Origin: Thalassococcus arenae
GTDB taxonomy: Bacteria; Pseudomonadota; Alphaproteobacteria; Rhodobacterales; Rhodobacteraceae
Assembly (NCBI RefSeq): GCF_019104745.1
Contig: NZ_JAHRWL010000001.1
Coordinates: 1 to 64,000 of the forward strand
Direction of reading: 5' to 3'
Length of the DNA: 64,000 nucleotides
Part shown: one piece after another, positions 17,666-26,773 of the stretch
Layout: every line of letters begins with the position of its first letter
How positions within the stretch are numbered: the first letter of the stretch is position 1
The notes under the pieces: model-generated
The model's input: only the letters and a program-made list of their open reading frames with translations
Told to the model about the DNA's origin: nothing
Databases searched by the model: none
Position numbers and translations under genes: made by a program

Positions 17666-18610
17666 TCAGCGCCGTACCACCACCTCGTAACCCGGTTCCT
17701 CGGGTTCGTCGTCGACCAGTTCCATCGGAAAGCCCGGCGCGGTGACCGACAGGCCCGTCGCCTCTTCCAGCCGTTCTATCATCCGGTCCGATTGCGCGCG
17801 GTCGCCATAGCGTTTCTGGCCATCGCTCATCATCGCGATCATCAACGGCGAAATCTCCAGCGGCACGCCGCGCGCATCGGCGAGTTTCTGGAACAGGCCG
17901 ATATCCTTCTGCACCAGGTCCATGGTGAAATTCACGTCGCGCGAGCCTGACAGGATCAGCTGGCTTTCGGTCTCGTGGACAAAGGAATTGCCGGAACTGA
18001 GCTTGATCGCCTCGTAGGTCGTGGCCAGGTCGATCCCCTCGGCCGCCATCACCGTCAGCGCCTCGCACAGCGTCAGCAGATGTGCGGTGGCCAGGTAATT
18101 GGTCATCACCTTGAGCTTGGATGCCGTGCCGAAAGGCCCGGTGTGCAGGATGCGGCGGCCAAGCTTCTGCATGAGTGGAAAGACATGATCGAACGTCGCC
18201 CGGTCACCGCTGACCAGAATCGAGATGTTGCCGGTGTCGGCACGGTGACAGCCGCCCGAGACCGGGCATTCCGCCGCCGCGCCGCCGCGTTCAGCGACCT
18301 GCGCGGCCTGGCGCTGGATCAGGTCGGCATCGGTGGTCGACATCTCGATCCAGGTCTTGCCAGGTCCGATCTCGGGCAGCATCTGGGCCAAAACCGCGTC
18401 CGAGGCTGCCGGGTTGGGCAAACAGGTGATGACGGTGTCACAGGCCCGCATCAGGGCCGCGGGGCTATCGGCCCGCCCGGCCCCGCGCGCCACGAAATCC
18501 GCAACGCGCCCGGCATCCAGATCGAACACCGTCAGGTCCGTGTCATTCCGCAAAAGGCTACCCGCCAGCTTGCCGCCGACGCTGCCCAATCCGATGAAGC
18601 CCACTTTCAT
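17666..18610 (-). CDS. NAD(P)-dependent beta-hydroxyacid dehydrogenase
   Basis: 314 aa from ATG 18610 (SD GGAGTG). The Rossmann motif GFIGLGSVGGKLA is at the N-terminus, the substrate signature ECPVSGG at about residue 120, and the catalytic Lys in SKLKVMTNYL at about 170. These identify the 3-hydroxyisobutyrate dehydrogenase superfamily, which oxidises beta-hydroxy acids or reduces semialdehydes (for example tartronate semialdehyde). It is divergent from the SBP56-like gene. The exact substrate cannot be read from the sequence. Confidence 0.83.
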   Translation of the reverse strand: MKVGFIGLGSVGGKLAGSLLRNDTDLTVFDLDAGRVADFVARGAGRADSPAALMRACDTVITCLPNPAASDAVLAQMLPEIGPGKTWIEMSTTDADLIQRQAAQVAERGGAAAECPVSGGCHRADTGNISILVSGDRATFDHVFPLMQKLGRRILHTGPFGTASKLKVMTNYLATAHLLTLCEALTVMAAEGIDLATTYEAIKLSSGNSFVHETESQLILSGSRDVNFTMDLVQKDIGLFQKLADARGVPLEISPLMIAMMSDGQKRYGDRAQSDRMIERLEEATGLSVTAPGFPMELVDDEPEEPGYEVVVRR

Positions 18611-18835
18611 GATCGTCACTCCGAAGTTTCCGTCACCGTGGCGCAGCATCGCCGTCATGCAAAGACCCTGGGGCGACAGATCGCGTCGCAAACGCGCATG
18701 GTTGCGCAGGCGAACGCGCGCGCGCCTTGAAATGTCTGCGCGGGTTTTCTTGCTCCGAATCTCATTGTTTGCCACCGTCGCCCGGTGCGCAGAACAAAAT
18801 TCCAATCGCACAATCATATCAGGGAGGAAGTACTT

Positions 18836-20233
18836 ATGAACCTAAGGCCCGACCCGACATTCTATCCCACGCCGAAAATCGCCATGGAGGCCCCGCCCGA
18901 GACGCTGGCCTTTACGTTGATGCTGAGCCCCGATGGATCGCAACCGGATGGATTGGCGGTGGTCGACGTGAACCCGAAATCCGAAAGCTATGGCAAGATC
19001 GTCCACCAGGTCATCATGCCGAACAAGGGCGACGAGTTTCACCATTTCGGATGGAACGCCTGTTCATCCTCGCTGTCGCCGCTGTCGGGCCATGCCTTTC
19101 TCGAACGGCGGTACCTGATCATCCCCGGCATCCGGTCCAGCCGCATCTACGTCATCGACGTCAAGGAACCGCTCAAGGCCAAGATCCACAAGATCATCGA
19201 ACCCGAAGAAGTCTTTGCCAAAACGGGCTATTCCCGCCCCCATACGATTCATTGCGGCCCCGAGGGCATCTATGTCAGCACGCTGGGCGGCGGCGGCAAG
19301 GACGGCATGGACGGCCCCCCGGGCATCTTCATCATGGATTGCGAAACCTTCGAGATCCTGGGCCGCTACGAGATGGACCGGGGGCAGCAGGACAAGCACT
19401 ACGATTTCTGGTGGAACCTGCCGCGCGACTACATGGTCAGCTCCGAATGGGGCCTGCCGCCGCAATTCGAGAACGGGATCGTGCCCGAGGATCTGTTGTC
19501 GAACAAATACGGCCACAAGATCCATTTCTGGAACCTGCGCCAGCGCAAGAACGTCCAGACCATCGACCTTGGCGAAAACCACCAGATGGCGCTGGAAATC
19601 CGGCCCGCGCATGACCCGGCCAAGGATTACGGTTTTGTCGGCGTGGTGGTGGACACGACCAATCTGCAAGGGGCGATCTTTACCTGGTGGCAGAAGGATG
19701 ACGGCACCTTCGAGGCGAAGAAGACCATCACGATCGACCCGCAGCCGGCCGATGCCGACGATTTGCCGGACCTGCTCAAGGGTTTCGGCGCGGTGCCGCC
19801 GCTGGTGACGGATATCGACCTGAGCCTGGACGACAAATATCTTTACGTCGCCTGCTGGGGCCAGGGCGAGATGCATCAATACGACGTGTCGGACCCGATG
19901 AACCCGAAACTGGCCGGAAAGGTCGAAATCGGCGGTATCGTCAAGAAGACCAAGCACCCCAACGGCAAGGAGTTCGGCTATGGGCCGCAGATGGTCGAGA
20001 TCAGTCGGGACGGCAAGCGGGTCTACTGGACCAACTCGCTTTATTCGACCTGGGACGACCAGTTCTATCCGGGCGACCGCGGCGCGGCGATGGTGATGGC
20101 CCGGAACGAGGGCGGCAAGTTCGCACTGGATCCCGATTTCTGGGTCGAATTCCCCAAGGGTTACCGCAGCCACCAGATCCGCCTGGAAGGTGGCGACTGT
20201 TCGACCGACAGCTTCTGCTATCCCTCCGTCTGA
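18836..20233 (+). CDS. Selenium-binding protein 56 family / methanethiol oxidase-like
   Basis: 465 aa from ATG 18836, with AGGGAGG as SD. The sequence follows the SBP56 beta-propeller family: FHHFGWNACSSSL (conserved Cys and His), a long SRPHTIHCGPEG segment, LSLDDKYLYVACWGQGE, and the C-terminal ending GGDCSTDSFCYPSV. Bacterial members include MtoX, which oxidises methanethiol to formaldehyde, sulfide and peroxide; marine Roseobacters meet methanethiol during DMSP breakdown (established knowledge). No signal peptide is evident and the usual SCO1/MauG partners are absent, so a methanethiol role is probable but not certain. Confidence 0.85.
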   Translation: MNLRPDPTFYPTPKIAMEAPPETLAFTLMLSPDGSQPDGLAVVDVNPKSESYGKIVHQVIMPNKGDEFHHFGWNACSSSLSPLSGHAFLERRYLIIPGIRSSRIYVIDVKEPLKAKIHKIIEPEEVFAKTGYSRPHTIHCGPEGIYVSTLGGGGKDGMDGPPGIFIMDCETFEILGRYEMDRGQQDKHYDFWWNLPRDYMVSSEWGLPPQFENGIVPEDLLSNKYGHKIHFWNLRQRKNVQTIDLGENHQMALEIRPAHDPAKDYGFVGVVVDTTNLQGAIFTWWQKDDGTFEAKKTITIDPQPADADDLPDLLKGFGAVPPLVTDIDLSLDDKYLYVACWGQGEMHQYDVSDPMNPKLAGKVEIGGIVKKTKHPNGKEFGYGPQMVEISRDGKRVYWTNSLYSTWDDQFYPGDRGAAMVMARNEGGKFALDPDFWVEFPKGYRSHQIRLEGGDCSTDSFCYPSV

Positions 20234-20236
20234 GGC

Positions 20237-20896
20237 GTGCAGGACGTGACATCGGCGACAGCCCTTTGGTGGGCTGTCGTCGCTTCGGGCATCTACCATG
20301 GCGTCAATCCCGGCATGGGCTGGCCGCTGGCGGTATCGTCGGCGCTGATGGAGCGCAGCCGCGGCGCGCTTTACAAGGCGCTGGCGGCGCTGGCGGCGGG
20401 ACACATGCTGGCGATGGCGGCGATCCTGTTCCCGTTTGCCGTGCTGTTCGTGCTGGTCGACTGGCAGCGCGAGATCCAGATCGGCGCAGCGCTGCTGGTG
20501 ATCGGGCTCGGCCTCTACCTGCTGGTCAACCGTCGTCATCCGCGTTTTCTGGCCCGCGTGCCGCCGTCGCGACTGGCGCTGTGGTCGTTCCTGGTGGCGA
20601 TGGCGCATGGCGCGGGGCTGATGCTGGTGCCGATCTACCTGGGCATTTGCGCCACCGTCGAAACCGATGCCGGCCATGCCGCAGCCGATGCCCTGATCGG
20701 CGGCAACGCGGCAGTCGCGCTGGCCGTCGCGCTTGTCCACACGGCGGCCATGGCGCTTTCGGGCGGAATCTTCGCCGCCGGTGTGTACCACTGGCTGGGT
20801 TTGAAATTCCTGTCCCGCAGCTGGATCAACCTCGATGTCGTCTGGGCCTGCAGCCTGATCCTGGTCGGCGCAGTGGCTCTGGTGGCCACGCATTGA
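20237..20896 (+). CDS. Polytopic membrane protein linked to SBP56
   Basis: 219 aa from a GTG start 3 bases after the SBP56 stop, so almost certainly co-translated. It has about five or six membrane segments. The first contains IYHGVNPGMGWPLAV and the fourth AMAHGAGLM, His-rich motifs reminiscent of metal permeases of the HupE/UreJ/NicO type, although overall similarity to those is not evident. A transporter or metal-delivery role for the SBP56 protein is a guess from adjacency. Confidence 0.7.
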   Translation: MQDVTSATALWWAVVASGIYHGVNPGMGWPLAVSSALMERSRGALYKALAALAAGHMLAMAAILFPFAVLFVLVDWQREIQIGAALLVIGLGLYLLVNRRHPRFLARVPPSRLALWSFLVAMAHGAGLMLVPIYLGICATVETDAGHAAADALIGGNAAVALAVALVHTAAMALSGGIFAAGVYHWLGLKFLSRSWINLDVVWACSLILVGAVALVATH

Positions 20897-20928
20897 TCCG
20901 CACCGGCGCGTGAAAACCTCTGGAACGG

Positions 20929-22320
20929 TCAAAAGCTGCGTTGTGCCGCGTTCTCCAATCCCGGCGGCACGGTCGCATCGATCCAGCACCGGGCTGGAGC
21001 GTGGCCGGTCGCCTCGACCCAGGCTTCGGTCTGGGACGGGTCCATGCGAAGGGGCGCCAGATCTTCGATCATGCCGACGGCGCGGGCCAGCGTGCAGCGT
21101 GTGGTCAGCGCCCAGAGCACGTCTTCGTCGCAGGTCAGGTCCACATCCTCGTCGACATAGATCACGGTCTTGGTGAACGGCATCACGGCCATGAGATGCC
21201 GCGTCAACGCCCCGAGATCGCAACGCGCGGTGGCGCCGGGGGCAAGAGCCGCGTACAGCAACAGCATTCCGCCACCGGCCGGGGCATAGCGCAGATCGCG
21301 CAAGGGCGTATCCGGTGGCAGGGCCAGGGCCTGCGCCAATGCCCCGCCCAATCCCAGGATCGCCGATTGTTCGCGCCCGGGCCCAAGCGTCGCCTGCAGA
21401 ACGGCGCCGGGACGTTGGGTGATGGCGGTGACCTCGACCACCTGCAAAACGGCGCCGGCATGGCCATCGTAGCCCAGGAATTCCGGCATGGTGACGCCGG
21501 CCGGACGGTCGCCGATCGTTTCGTCGCAGGTCTGCGCGCTCAGCCGCCCGTGCAGAACGAATTCGCTGTCGGGCAGACAGGCTGCACCGGCCAATCCCGG
21601 CGCAACCGCCACTGCCTGCCCCGCAAGCGCGCCGGCCAGCGTCAGCTTGTCGAAGCGTTGCGGCAGATGCGCCGTCGCAGTGGCCGAGGCAACGGCGACG
21701 GCCGGGGAAACACCGATATTGATGCTGATGGGCAGATCCCGCCCTTCGGCCCAGGCGGCTTGTCCGAGGGCACGCAGCGCCCGGCTGGCCAGCATCGATA
21801 TGCCCAGCCGCGTGTCGTCCAGCACCAGCATCCGGTGCGCCGACAGCGCCAGGTCAGCGCCGCCCTGCCCGGCGATGACGAAGCCCATGGTCACGTAGGG
21901 GCCGGCATCGCGCGGGGTGATCTTGGGAAACGGCAGGCGCGACAAGGCGACCCGTTTCCACTTTTCTTGGTCCAGCGGTGCCGGGCGCGGCGCGATCGGC
22001 TGCAGCTTTGCGACCGCCGACGGCCATCCGCCGGCTTCGAGGCCGGGCAGCCAGCCGCGCAGGCGCCGTTCGCAACCGTAAAGACCGAGCAGCAGATCGG
22101 GACCCTCTGGCTGGCGATACAGAACCGCCGGTTCCGACGCGCTGCGCGGCCTTGCAGGCACGGCCGCGTGGGCAAGGGCAAAGTCGCGGCAGGCCGCATC
22201 AGGAGACAGGCCCCGCTTGACCAACAGACGGCCCGGATGTTCCGGACCGTCTTGCAGCGTGGCGAAAGCCGTGCGCATGTCGCGCACGGCCTCTTTGATC
22301 GGGTTCTCAGGCCGTGGCAT
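20929..22320 (-). CDS. UbiD-family prenyl-FMN-dependent decarboxylase
   Basis: 463 aa. It matches the UbiD family through YVTMGFVIA, SINIGVSPAVAVASA, a LPDSEFVLHG segment, EFLGYDGHAG and DEDVDLTCDEDVLWAL. UbiD enzymes bind prenylated FMN made by UbiX and reversibly decarboxylate unsaturated or (hetero)aromatic acids; HudA-type members act on pyrrole-2-carboxylate. The position that usually reads Glu in the EG of this motif is His here (VLHG), which may alter chemistry (hand alignment). It is the last gene of the LolA-like/RND/UbiD unit, overlapping the RND stop by 14 bases. A UbiX gene lies at the other end of the island. Likely role: decarboxylation of a pathway acid. Confidence 0.83.
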   Translation of the reverse strand: MPRPENPIKEAVRDMRTAFATLQDGPEHPGRLLVKRGLSPDAACRDFALAHAAVPARPRSASEPAVLYRQPEGPDLLLGLYGCERRLRGWLPGLEAGGWPSAVAKLQPIAPRPAPLDQEKWKRVALSRLPFPKITPRDAGPYVTMGFVIAGQGGADLALSAHRMLVLDDTRLGISMLASRALRALGQAAWAEGRDLPISINIGVSPAVAVASATATAHLPQRFDKLTLAGALAGQAVAVAPGLAGAACLPDSEFVLHGRLSAQTCDETIGDRPAGVTMPEFLGYDGHAGAVLQVVEVTAITQRPGAVLQATLGPGREQSAILGLGGALAQALALPPDTPLRDLRYAPAGGGMLLLYAALAPGATARCDLGALTRHLMAVMPFTKTVIYVDEDVDLTCDEDVLWALTTRCTLARAVGMIEDLAPLRMDPSQTEAWVEATGHAPARCWIDATVPPGLENAAQRSF

Positions 22321-24754
22321 CGGCCAGAACCGGCTCGAACCTCGTCGGACGGGCAGCCGCCGCCTTGCGGATACGATCGTAGACGATCAGCACCGCCGGA
22401 CCGATGAAGACCTCGGACAGCAGCGCCAGGGCCGCACCCGCCGCCATCAGCAACCCGAAGCTCTGGATGTTCGACATCGACGACAGTGTGAAAACCGCGA
22501 AGCCCGCCATCACGACGATGGTCGTGGTGAAGATCGCGCGGCCGATCTCGGACATCGCACCGCCGATCGCATCCTCCATCCGGGCACCGGCAGCCAGCCG
22601 GTCACGAACGTTGTGGAAGAAATGCAGCGTGTCGTCGACGATCAGGCCGGTGATGATGCCACCGATCAGCACGGTGAAGGTGTCCAGCGGGATACCGAGA
22701 TAGCCCATGACCCCCAGCAGCACCGCGAAGGGCGCAACATTGGGCACCATGCTGACCAGGCCCAGACCGACCGAACGCAGCGCGACGGCCATCATCGCCG
22801 TCACCAGCACCAACGCCAGTGCATAGGACACCGTCATGCTGTCCAGAACCTTTTTCGACGTCTTGGCCAGCAGCGCGATCAGGCCGGTGCTTTCGACCGA
22901 AGCGGTGTCACCAAGCGCAGCTTCGAACCGGCTTTCGATGGTTTCGATGACATTGGTGTAGAGCTTGGCTTCCAGCCAGGGCGTCTGGAACGACACCCGG
23001 CCCGAGGAATAGTCCATCGACACGTAACGCTTCATGTCGTCGATGCCCTGCCCCTCAAGCAGCAAGAGCTGGTCCCAGATCTGTTCCTGGCCGGGAATGC
23101 GCAGTTCCGCCGGATCGCCGTCGTTGATGGCCTGGTTGGTCTCTTCGATGAACGAGATGATCGAGGTGTGCCGACCGATCGGGATAGCCACCGCATCGTA
23201 GGATTCGCGGGCCGTGGCCTCGACCGTCTTGAGCAACGTCTCGTCACGGAAATCCCGGCCTTCGGTCGGCGTGATCACCATTTCCAGGTTCACCGTGCCC
23301 ATGAAATTCGCATCGATGAATTCGGTCGACTGGCGCGCCTGGTTGTCGCCGGGCAGCCACAGCAGCGAGTTGTGCGAATAGCTGAGGTTCGTGATGCCCA
23401 GTGCGGCCGTCAGAACGACGGCGCCGCAAACGGCAAGCGTGCGTTCCGGCCGCGTGGCGGCCAGCATCGCGCCACGCTTGAGAACCCGGGCGATAAGGCC
23501 CGGCGCGTCGGTTTGCTTGTTCAGATAGCGTTCCGGCAGCGTGCGGAAGACCAGCGTCGCCCAGATCATGGCCAACAGATACGACAGCCCGACCGACACG
23601 GTGCCGAACAGGCCCAGGGCAGTAATCGGCGCCAGCGGTGCGGCGGCCAGGCCGATCAGACCGCCTGCGGTCGTCAACGCGGTGAACAGGATCGGGGTGT
23701 TCGCCTTCCTGACGGCGATCGCCAGGGCCGTCCGCCCGTCAGGTTCCGATGCCCGTGCCTTGAGCAGCGTCGCGACGAAGTGGATATAGGTGCACAACCC
23801 AACCACCAGCGTCATCGGGATCAAGAGCTGCGTCGGCGGGGTCATCGCCGTGCCGGTCGCTGCCAGCGTCGCCAGCGTCGAGAAGATCGCCGTGGCAAAG
23901 GACAGGAAGGCACCGATCGCCACCAGGAAAGACCGGTGCAGGACCAGCATCGCCAGAACCGTGATGATCACGCAGGCCAGCGTGAAGCGCGGCATGTCGG
24001 TTTCCATCATCCGGACGATTTCCGTAGACAGAACCGGCGAGCCGGCGATGTGGATGCGGAAACCCTCGGTTTCATAGCGTGCCGCGATCTCACGCGCGAC
24101 GGCGGTCATCTCGGCGTAGTGCGGTGCGCCAAGCAGGGCGCGCTCGGACAGCGGCGTGAATTGCACCGCGCAGGTCAGGCCTTGCGACGGGTCGGGGACG
24201 CAATCGGCATTGCCCGGAGCATAGCGATACGGCTCGATCACCACGGCCGCGGTGCTGCCATCGGCCGAAACGATGAAATTCCGGTAGAGCGGCGTGGCGA
24301 GAATGCGGTCGCGCAGTTCCTGCGGGTCGCGGCCGCGCGCCAGCATGTTGCGCACTAGCTCCTCGAGATAGACGCCACCGTCCTCATGCTCGATGAACGG
24401 GATGTTGTAAGGCGAAAAGATCTCGGACACGTAAGGCACGGTGTCCGCCAGTTCGCGGTGCATCCTGGAGAAGGTGGTCAGGAACTCGGTCGAAAAGACG
24501 TTGTCGGATTGCACCGCCACGACGAGGCGGTTGTCCTGACCGAATTCCCGGCGCATCGCATAATAGGTTTCGAGAGCCGGATCGCTTTCATGCATGAAAG
24601 CTTCGACGCGGCCATCCTTTTGCAAGGTCGGAAGTTGGGTCGCCACAAGGCCGAAAACGGCAGCAAGCAGCACGATCACGGATTTGATACGGTGGGTGTA
24701 CACCGTCTGAAGTAGACGCGTCGTCAGGCTTTCGACACGGGAAAGCGGGTTCAT
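22307..24754 (-). CDS. MMPL/RND-superfamily exporter
   Basis: 815 aa inner-membrane transporter built from two halves. Each has one N-terminal helix, a large periplasmic loop (about residues 45-255 and 440-625) and a block of five helices. Helix motifs VGLCTYIHF and GLIVDDTLHFFH in equivalent positions are typical of the proton-relay helices of the predicted RND exporter subfamily; the Asp pair is present only in the second half. Such exporters are commonly paired with LolA-like periplasmic proteins, including in aryl-polyene clusters, where they are thought to move lipidic products to the outer membrane. The LolA-like gene lies 77 bases upstream and the UbiD gene overlaps its end. Confidence 0.87.
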   Translation of the reverse strand: MNPLSRVESLTTRLLQTVYTHRIKSVIVLLAAVFGLVATQLPTLQKDGRVEAFMHESDPALETYYAMRREFGQDNRLVVAVQSDNVFSTEFLTTFSRMHRELADTVPYVSEIFSPYNIPFIEHEDGGVYLEELVRNMLARGRDPQELRDRILATPLYRNFIVSADGSTAAVVIEPYRYAPGNADCVPDPSQGLTCAVQFTPLSERALLGAPHYAEMTAVAREIAARYETEGFRIHIAGSPVLSTEIVRMMETDMPRFTLACVIITVLAMLVLHRSFLVAIGAFLSFATAIFSTLATLAATGTAMTPPTQLLIPMTLVVGLCTYIHFVATLLKARASEPDGRTALAIAVRKANTPILFTALTTAGGLIGLAAAPLAPITALGLFGTVSVGLSYLLAMIWATLVFRTLPERYLNKQTDAPGLIARVLKRGAMLAATRPERTLAVCGAVVLTAALGITNLSYSHNSLLWLPGDNQARQSTEFIDANFMGTVNLEMVITPTEGRDFRDETLLKTVEATARESYDAVAIPIGRHTSIISFIEETNQAINDGDPAELRIPGQEQIWDQLLLLEGQGIDDMKRYVSMDYSSGRVSFQTPWLEAKLYTNVIETIESRFEAALGDTASVESTGLIALLAKTSKKVLDSMTVSYALALVLVTAMMAVALRSVGLGLVSMVPNVAPFAVLLGVMGYLGIPLDTFTVLIGGIITGLIVDDTLHFFHNVRDRLAAGARMEDAIGGAMSEIGRAIFTTTIVVMAGFAVFTLSSMSNIQSFGLLMAAGAALALLSEVFIGPAVLIVYDRIRKAAAARPTRFEPVLADATA

Positions 24755-24796
24755 GGAACGGGCTCCTGGAACGTCTGGAGGAAACGGGAAGTCGGT

Positions 24797-24819
24797 ACGC
24801 GGCGGGATCGCCCCGCCGC
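24797..24819 (-). promoter_or_regulatory. Intercistronic hairpin between LolA-like and RND genes
   Basis: CGCGGCGGG (24797-24805) and CCCGCCGCG (24811-24819) form a perfect 9-bp stem with a 5-base loop. It has no T-run, so it probably tunes relative expression by mRNA stabilisation or partial attenuation between the periplasmic protein and the exporter. Confidence 0.5.
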
Positions 24820-24831
24820 GCCCCGCGCGGA

Positions 24832-25728
24832 TCAGTTGATGATGTTTTCGCTGCGGAAGTCCTTGAAATCGCTGTCGGGGTTCGACAGGTCATCCAGCTC
24901 GAACCAACGGCTCGGAAGGCCGATATTGAACGCCTCGCCTTCGGTCTCGAAATCCGAGAAGGACACGACGCGGCCTTCCTTGATCGTCGACACGCGATAA
25001 CGGGCCGGGGCGAAGACGCCGTCGACCCAACGCAGGTCCAGGGTTTCCAGCACGCGCTGTTCGTTCGGCGCGTCGGCGTTGAAGCTGGAGTAGATCGGCA
25101 TGAAGGTTTCGGTATCGGCCCACAATTCGCCGTCGCGCAGCCCGAGGCGGATCACTTCGTCTTCGGTGCGCGGGTTGACGTAGATCTTGTACACCGGGTA
25201 GCCGCGGAATTCGCCCACGCCCAGCATTTCGCAATCGTAGTCGTCGGCCTGGCGGATCAGCATCTCGCCCACGGCCAGGTCCGAGCCGTAGAGACGCTGG
25301 CTGAGGTCCTCGGATTTGACGTCGATGATCTTGTCGGCCGAAGGCAGATAGACCCAGACCTTGTCCGGCAGACCCTTTTCAAAGCTGTCGCGGACCGAAG
25401 ATTCGACGCCGGCCAGTTCCTCGGGATCGAACACATAGGACCGAAGCCGGCGGTTGATGCCGTCGTTCTTGTGGGCCGCGGCGATACGGCGGGTTTTCAC
25501 GGCGCCGGTTTCATCGGTGATCTTCATGTGCACGATGCGCCAGCTGTCGTAGCCGTTGTAGCGGTTCTGCACGCCTTCCATGACGGCACGGCAATCGGTG
25601 ATGACCGGCGAGGTCGGCGTCGCCGGGTCCAGCAGCGGCTTGCCGCCTTCGGCCTGGGCCATTCCGGCCAGCAGGGCAACCGAGGCGGTGGCGAATGCGA
25701 AAAGCGATTTGCGATTCTTGGGAAACAT
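24832..25728 (-). CDS. LolA-like outer-membrane lipoprotein-sorting protein (copy 1)
   Basis: 298 aa with a clear Sec signal peptide (residues 1-26, cleavage after AGMAQA). The mature part resembles the outer-membrane lipoprotein-sorting family: DSWRIVHMKITDETGAVKTR, KVWVYLPSADKI, and a C-terminal RWFELDDL segment. The half-barrel fold binds hydrophobic cargo in the periplasm. These proteins are typically encoded with RND/MMPL exporters. It is the first gene of the LolA-RND-UbiD unit. The SD GGAGAA sits at the base of a long hairpin. It probably accepts a hydrophobic product from the exporter rather than lipoproteins. Confidence 0.83.
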   Translation of the reverse strand: MFPKNRKSLFAFATASVALLAGMAQAEGGKPLLDPATPTSPVITDCRAVMEGVQNRYNGYDSWRIVHMKITDETGAVKTRRIAAAHKNDGINRRLRSYVFDPEELAGVESSVRDSFEKGLPDKVWVYLPSADKIIDVKSEDLSQRLYGSDLAVGEMLIRQADDYDCEMLGVGEFRGYPVYKIYVNPRTEDEVIRLGLRDGELWADTETFMPIYSSFNADAPNEQRVLETLDLRWVDGVFAPARYRVSTIKEGRVVSFSDFETEGEAFNIGLPSRWFELDDLSNPDSDFKDFRSENIIN

Positions 25729-26107
25729 GTTCGATATTCTCCGTTCAGATTGGCGGTGGAACTGTGGTTTTTCATTCCAACGCCAATGTGATCTGAACCG
25801 CGCTCAAATAAAAACGGCGTTTGGTTCCGTATTCTGGACATTTCACACAGTGTATTCGCCTTTGTGGCGGAGAATGGCCCAGAGTGACCACCGACCCTTG
25901 TGATGCACAGGGTGTCGAGGCGATAATCTTATTAATTACAGATGCTTGGTCAGCTCACCTTACGCAACGTCACGTAATATTCCGTGACATGGCAGAGTGT
26001 GATGGTGGGAAAAAATCCCCGAAATTTTGAACACAACGTTACCTGGCAAATCAGTAGCATCAATGACGGAAAATACGCTCCAAATTGAGTATTCAGGAGA
26101 GATCAAT
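25729..26107. promoter_or_regulatory. Divergent, AT-rich control region of the island
   Basis: This 379-base gap holds the promoters for the LolA-RND-UbiD unit (-) and the TrpF/TrpA/AfsA-like unit (+). Features seen: a long interrupted stem GTTCAGA-TTGGCG (25743-25755) with CGCCAA (25781-25786) and TCTGAAC (25792-25798) just before the LolA SD; ACACAGTGT, a short palindrome near 25846; and GTCACG-N8-CGTGAC (25969-25988), an operator-like palindrome. The SD AGGAGA for the TrpF-like gene lies at 26095-26100. No open reading frame in it looks real. Confidence 0.6.
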
Positions 26108-26773
26108 ATGGATTTGAAGATCTGCGGGATCACAAATCGGACCGAACTGGATATCCTGGAAGAGGAAGGCGCGCGCTATGCCGGACTTTGGACCGGGATC
26201 GACGGCCACCCCCGAAACCTGAACGACGCGCGCTTCATGGAGCTTGCCGAAAGCTGCCAGACGGTGATGCCCGTAGCGGTCTGCGTGAAACGGCCCGTGC
26301 GGGATCTTTGGTCGCTTCTGCGCATGACCAATGTCCGCCACGTGCAACTGCACGGTTTCAACCCACCGGGCGACATCGCCTATCTGAAAGACAAGGGCAT
26401 GACCCTGATCAAGACGCTGCATGTCGACGATCACGGTGGCTGCCCGCTCGAACGGCTGATCGATTCCTACCGCGACGCCGGCAGCGACGTGTTCCTGATC
26501 GACCGGTTCGGCGGGCGCCAGGCCATCGGATCGAGCGGGGTCAGCCTGTGTTCGCAACAGGCCGACCGCTGGCGCGAACGGCTGAACGGGGCGCGGATCT
26601 GGCTGGCCGGCGGCCTGACCGCCACGCGCATCTGCGAACTTGCCGAAGACGAGCGGTTCGAAGCCGTCGATGTCGACTCCGCGGCCCGCCTCAAGGGCGG
26701 CGCCATCCACCGCAAGGCCGCGCGTCTGCTGGTCCTTGCTTCCTCTCCCTCCAACCTTTTCCAGGCTGCTTGA
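26108..26773 (+). CDS. TrpF-like phosphoribosyl isomerase paralogue
   Basis: 221 aa from ATG 26108 (SD AGGAGA). It has the TrpF fold markers KICGIT (catalytic Cys6), VQLHG at 79-83, FLIDRFGG (catalytic-type Asp132), and LAGGLTATRI. Two conserved TrpF segments are altered: the GxGxxFDW-type phosphate loop is absent and GVDVSSGVE reads AVDVDSAARLKGG. TrpF performs an Amadori rearrangement of N-(5-phosphoribosyl)anthranilate. No trpB, trpE or trpG is present, so this is a specialised paralogue that I infer acts on another phosphoribosylated amine. First gene of a five-gene unit with 1-4 base overlaps throughout. Confidence 0.82.
   Translation: MDLKICGITNRTELDILEEEGARYAGLWTGIDGHPRNLNDARFMELAESCQTVMPVAVCVKRPVRDLWSLLRMTNVRHVQLHGFNPPGDIAYLKDKGMTLIKTLHVDDHGGCPLERLIDSYRDAGSDVFLIDRFGGRQAIGSSGVSLCSQQADRWRERLNGARIWLAGGLTATRICELAEDERFEAVDVDSAARLKGGAIHRKAARLLVLASSPSNLFQAA

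Noticed and set aside
20929-22320. Housekeeping UbiD of ubiquinone synthesis
   Set aside because: It overlaps the RND exporter gene, is in the same unit as LolA-like, and differs at a usually acidic active-site position, so a dedicated pathway role is more likely, though not proven.
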